Assembly (NCBI RefSeq): GCF_035594125.1 | Contig: NC_087151.1 | Span: 22,959,069 to 23,023,068 of the forward strand | Direction of reading: 5' to 3' | Source of the DNA: Scylla paramamosain | Lineage: Eukaryota; Arthropoda; Malacostraca; Decapoda; Portunidae | Length of the DNA: 64,000 bases | Shown: positions 63,617 to 64,000 of the stretch, piece by piece | Numbering within the stretch: position 1 is the stretch's first letter | How the letters are laid out: each line of letters starts with the position of its first letter | The notes under the pieces: generated by a model | Databases searched by the model: none | Told to the model about the DNA's origin: nothing | Seen by the model: the letters and a program-made list of their open reading frames with translations, nothing else | Made by a program: the position numbers and the translations under genes

Positions 63617-64000
63617 CAACTATCCCTTCATCCTCCATGACACTCAACTGTACCCCTCTTCTACACTCAACATCCTCGGTCTGTCCTTTACTTATAATCT
63701 GAACTGGAATCTTCATATTTCATCTCTAGCTAAAACAGCTTCTATGAAGGTAGGTGTTCTGAGACGTCTCTGCCAGTTTTTCTCACCCCCCCCCCACCAG
63801 CTGCTAACTCTTATCCGTCCATGTATGGAGTATGCTTCACATGTCTTGGGGGGATTCCACTCATACTGCTCTTCTAGACAGGGTGGAATCAACAGCGTTT
63901 CGTCTCATCAACTCCTCTCCTCTAAATGACTGTCTTCAGACTCTCTCTCACCGCCGCAATGTTGCATCTCTAGATATCTTCTACCACTATTTTCATGCTA

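Larger units (their letters stand above)
62256..64000 (+). mobile_element. LINE copy J, 5'-truncated, continues past the window
   Basis: It starts in the linker after EEP (matching [12 protein letters not shown]) and runs through RT to the C-terminal region (FYHYFHA) at the window edge. Its RT is the best preserved among the plus-strand copies: KKGDRSNPSNYRPIALIS near 62925 and YADD at 63410-63421. Defects are a ~110 bp deletion in the linker near 62495, an extra T inside motif A (63167-63172, AAAGCTTTTTGATAG) and a shifted frame around 63000-63270. The 3' end is not in the window. Confidence 0.9.

Overview
The window looks like gene-poor, AT-rich eukaryotic heterochromatin. I see no intact host gene, tRNA, rRNA, CRISPR array or bacterial-type operon. 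About two thirds (~42 kb) is one old, diverged tandem satellite with a ~90-98 bp monomer. Nearly 30% is ten broken copies (A-J) of a single family of non-LTR retrotransposon (LINE) with an endonuclease-reverse transcriptase ORF. The rest is long microsatellites and a few hundred bases I cannot classify. From memory, LINE proteins like these are abundant in predicted proteins of crab genomes such as Portunus, so a decapod crustacean is the most likely source. That is recall, not a search result.

Layout: 1-780 satellite; 781-4530 LINE A (+) joined tail-to-tail to LINE B (-); 4531-6488 satellite; 6489-9227 LINE C (-); 9228-20214 satellite, changing near 13.0 kb from an 11-type, ~1.0 kb higher-order repeat to a 5-type, ~480 bp one; 20215-22834 LINE D (-); 22835-31626 satellite with a 0.4 kb inverted island; 31627-32390 LINE E (-); 32391-42540 a ~10 kb segment (Y1) carrying LINE G (+); 42541-42668 AAT microsatellite; 42669-43461 LINE F (-); 43462-55027 a second copy of that segment (X2+Y2) carrying LINE H (+); 55028-56668 clustered microsatellites and two unclassified stretches; 56669-58481 LINE I (-) split by a 0.45 kb insertion; 58550-62255 satellite of the 11-type form in reverse orientation; 62256-64000 LINE J (+), running off the window.

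No gene here works with another. What can be read is the history. A satellite expanded as two different higher-order repeats, a LINE family inserted several times, and the locus was then reshuffled by segmental duplication (32.4-42.5 kb with 44.1-55.0 kb; 17.5-20.2 kb with 24.3-27.4 kb; a block present three times), by whole-monomer gains and losses, and by inversions and short fold-back junctions. All LINE copies carry frameshifts, stops, deletions or lost catalytic residues. Boundaries between satellite and LINE are good to roughly 10 bp, and monomer assignments were made by eye.
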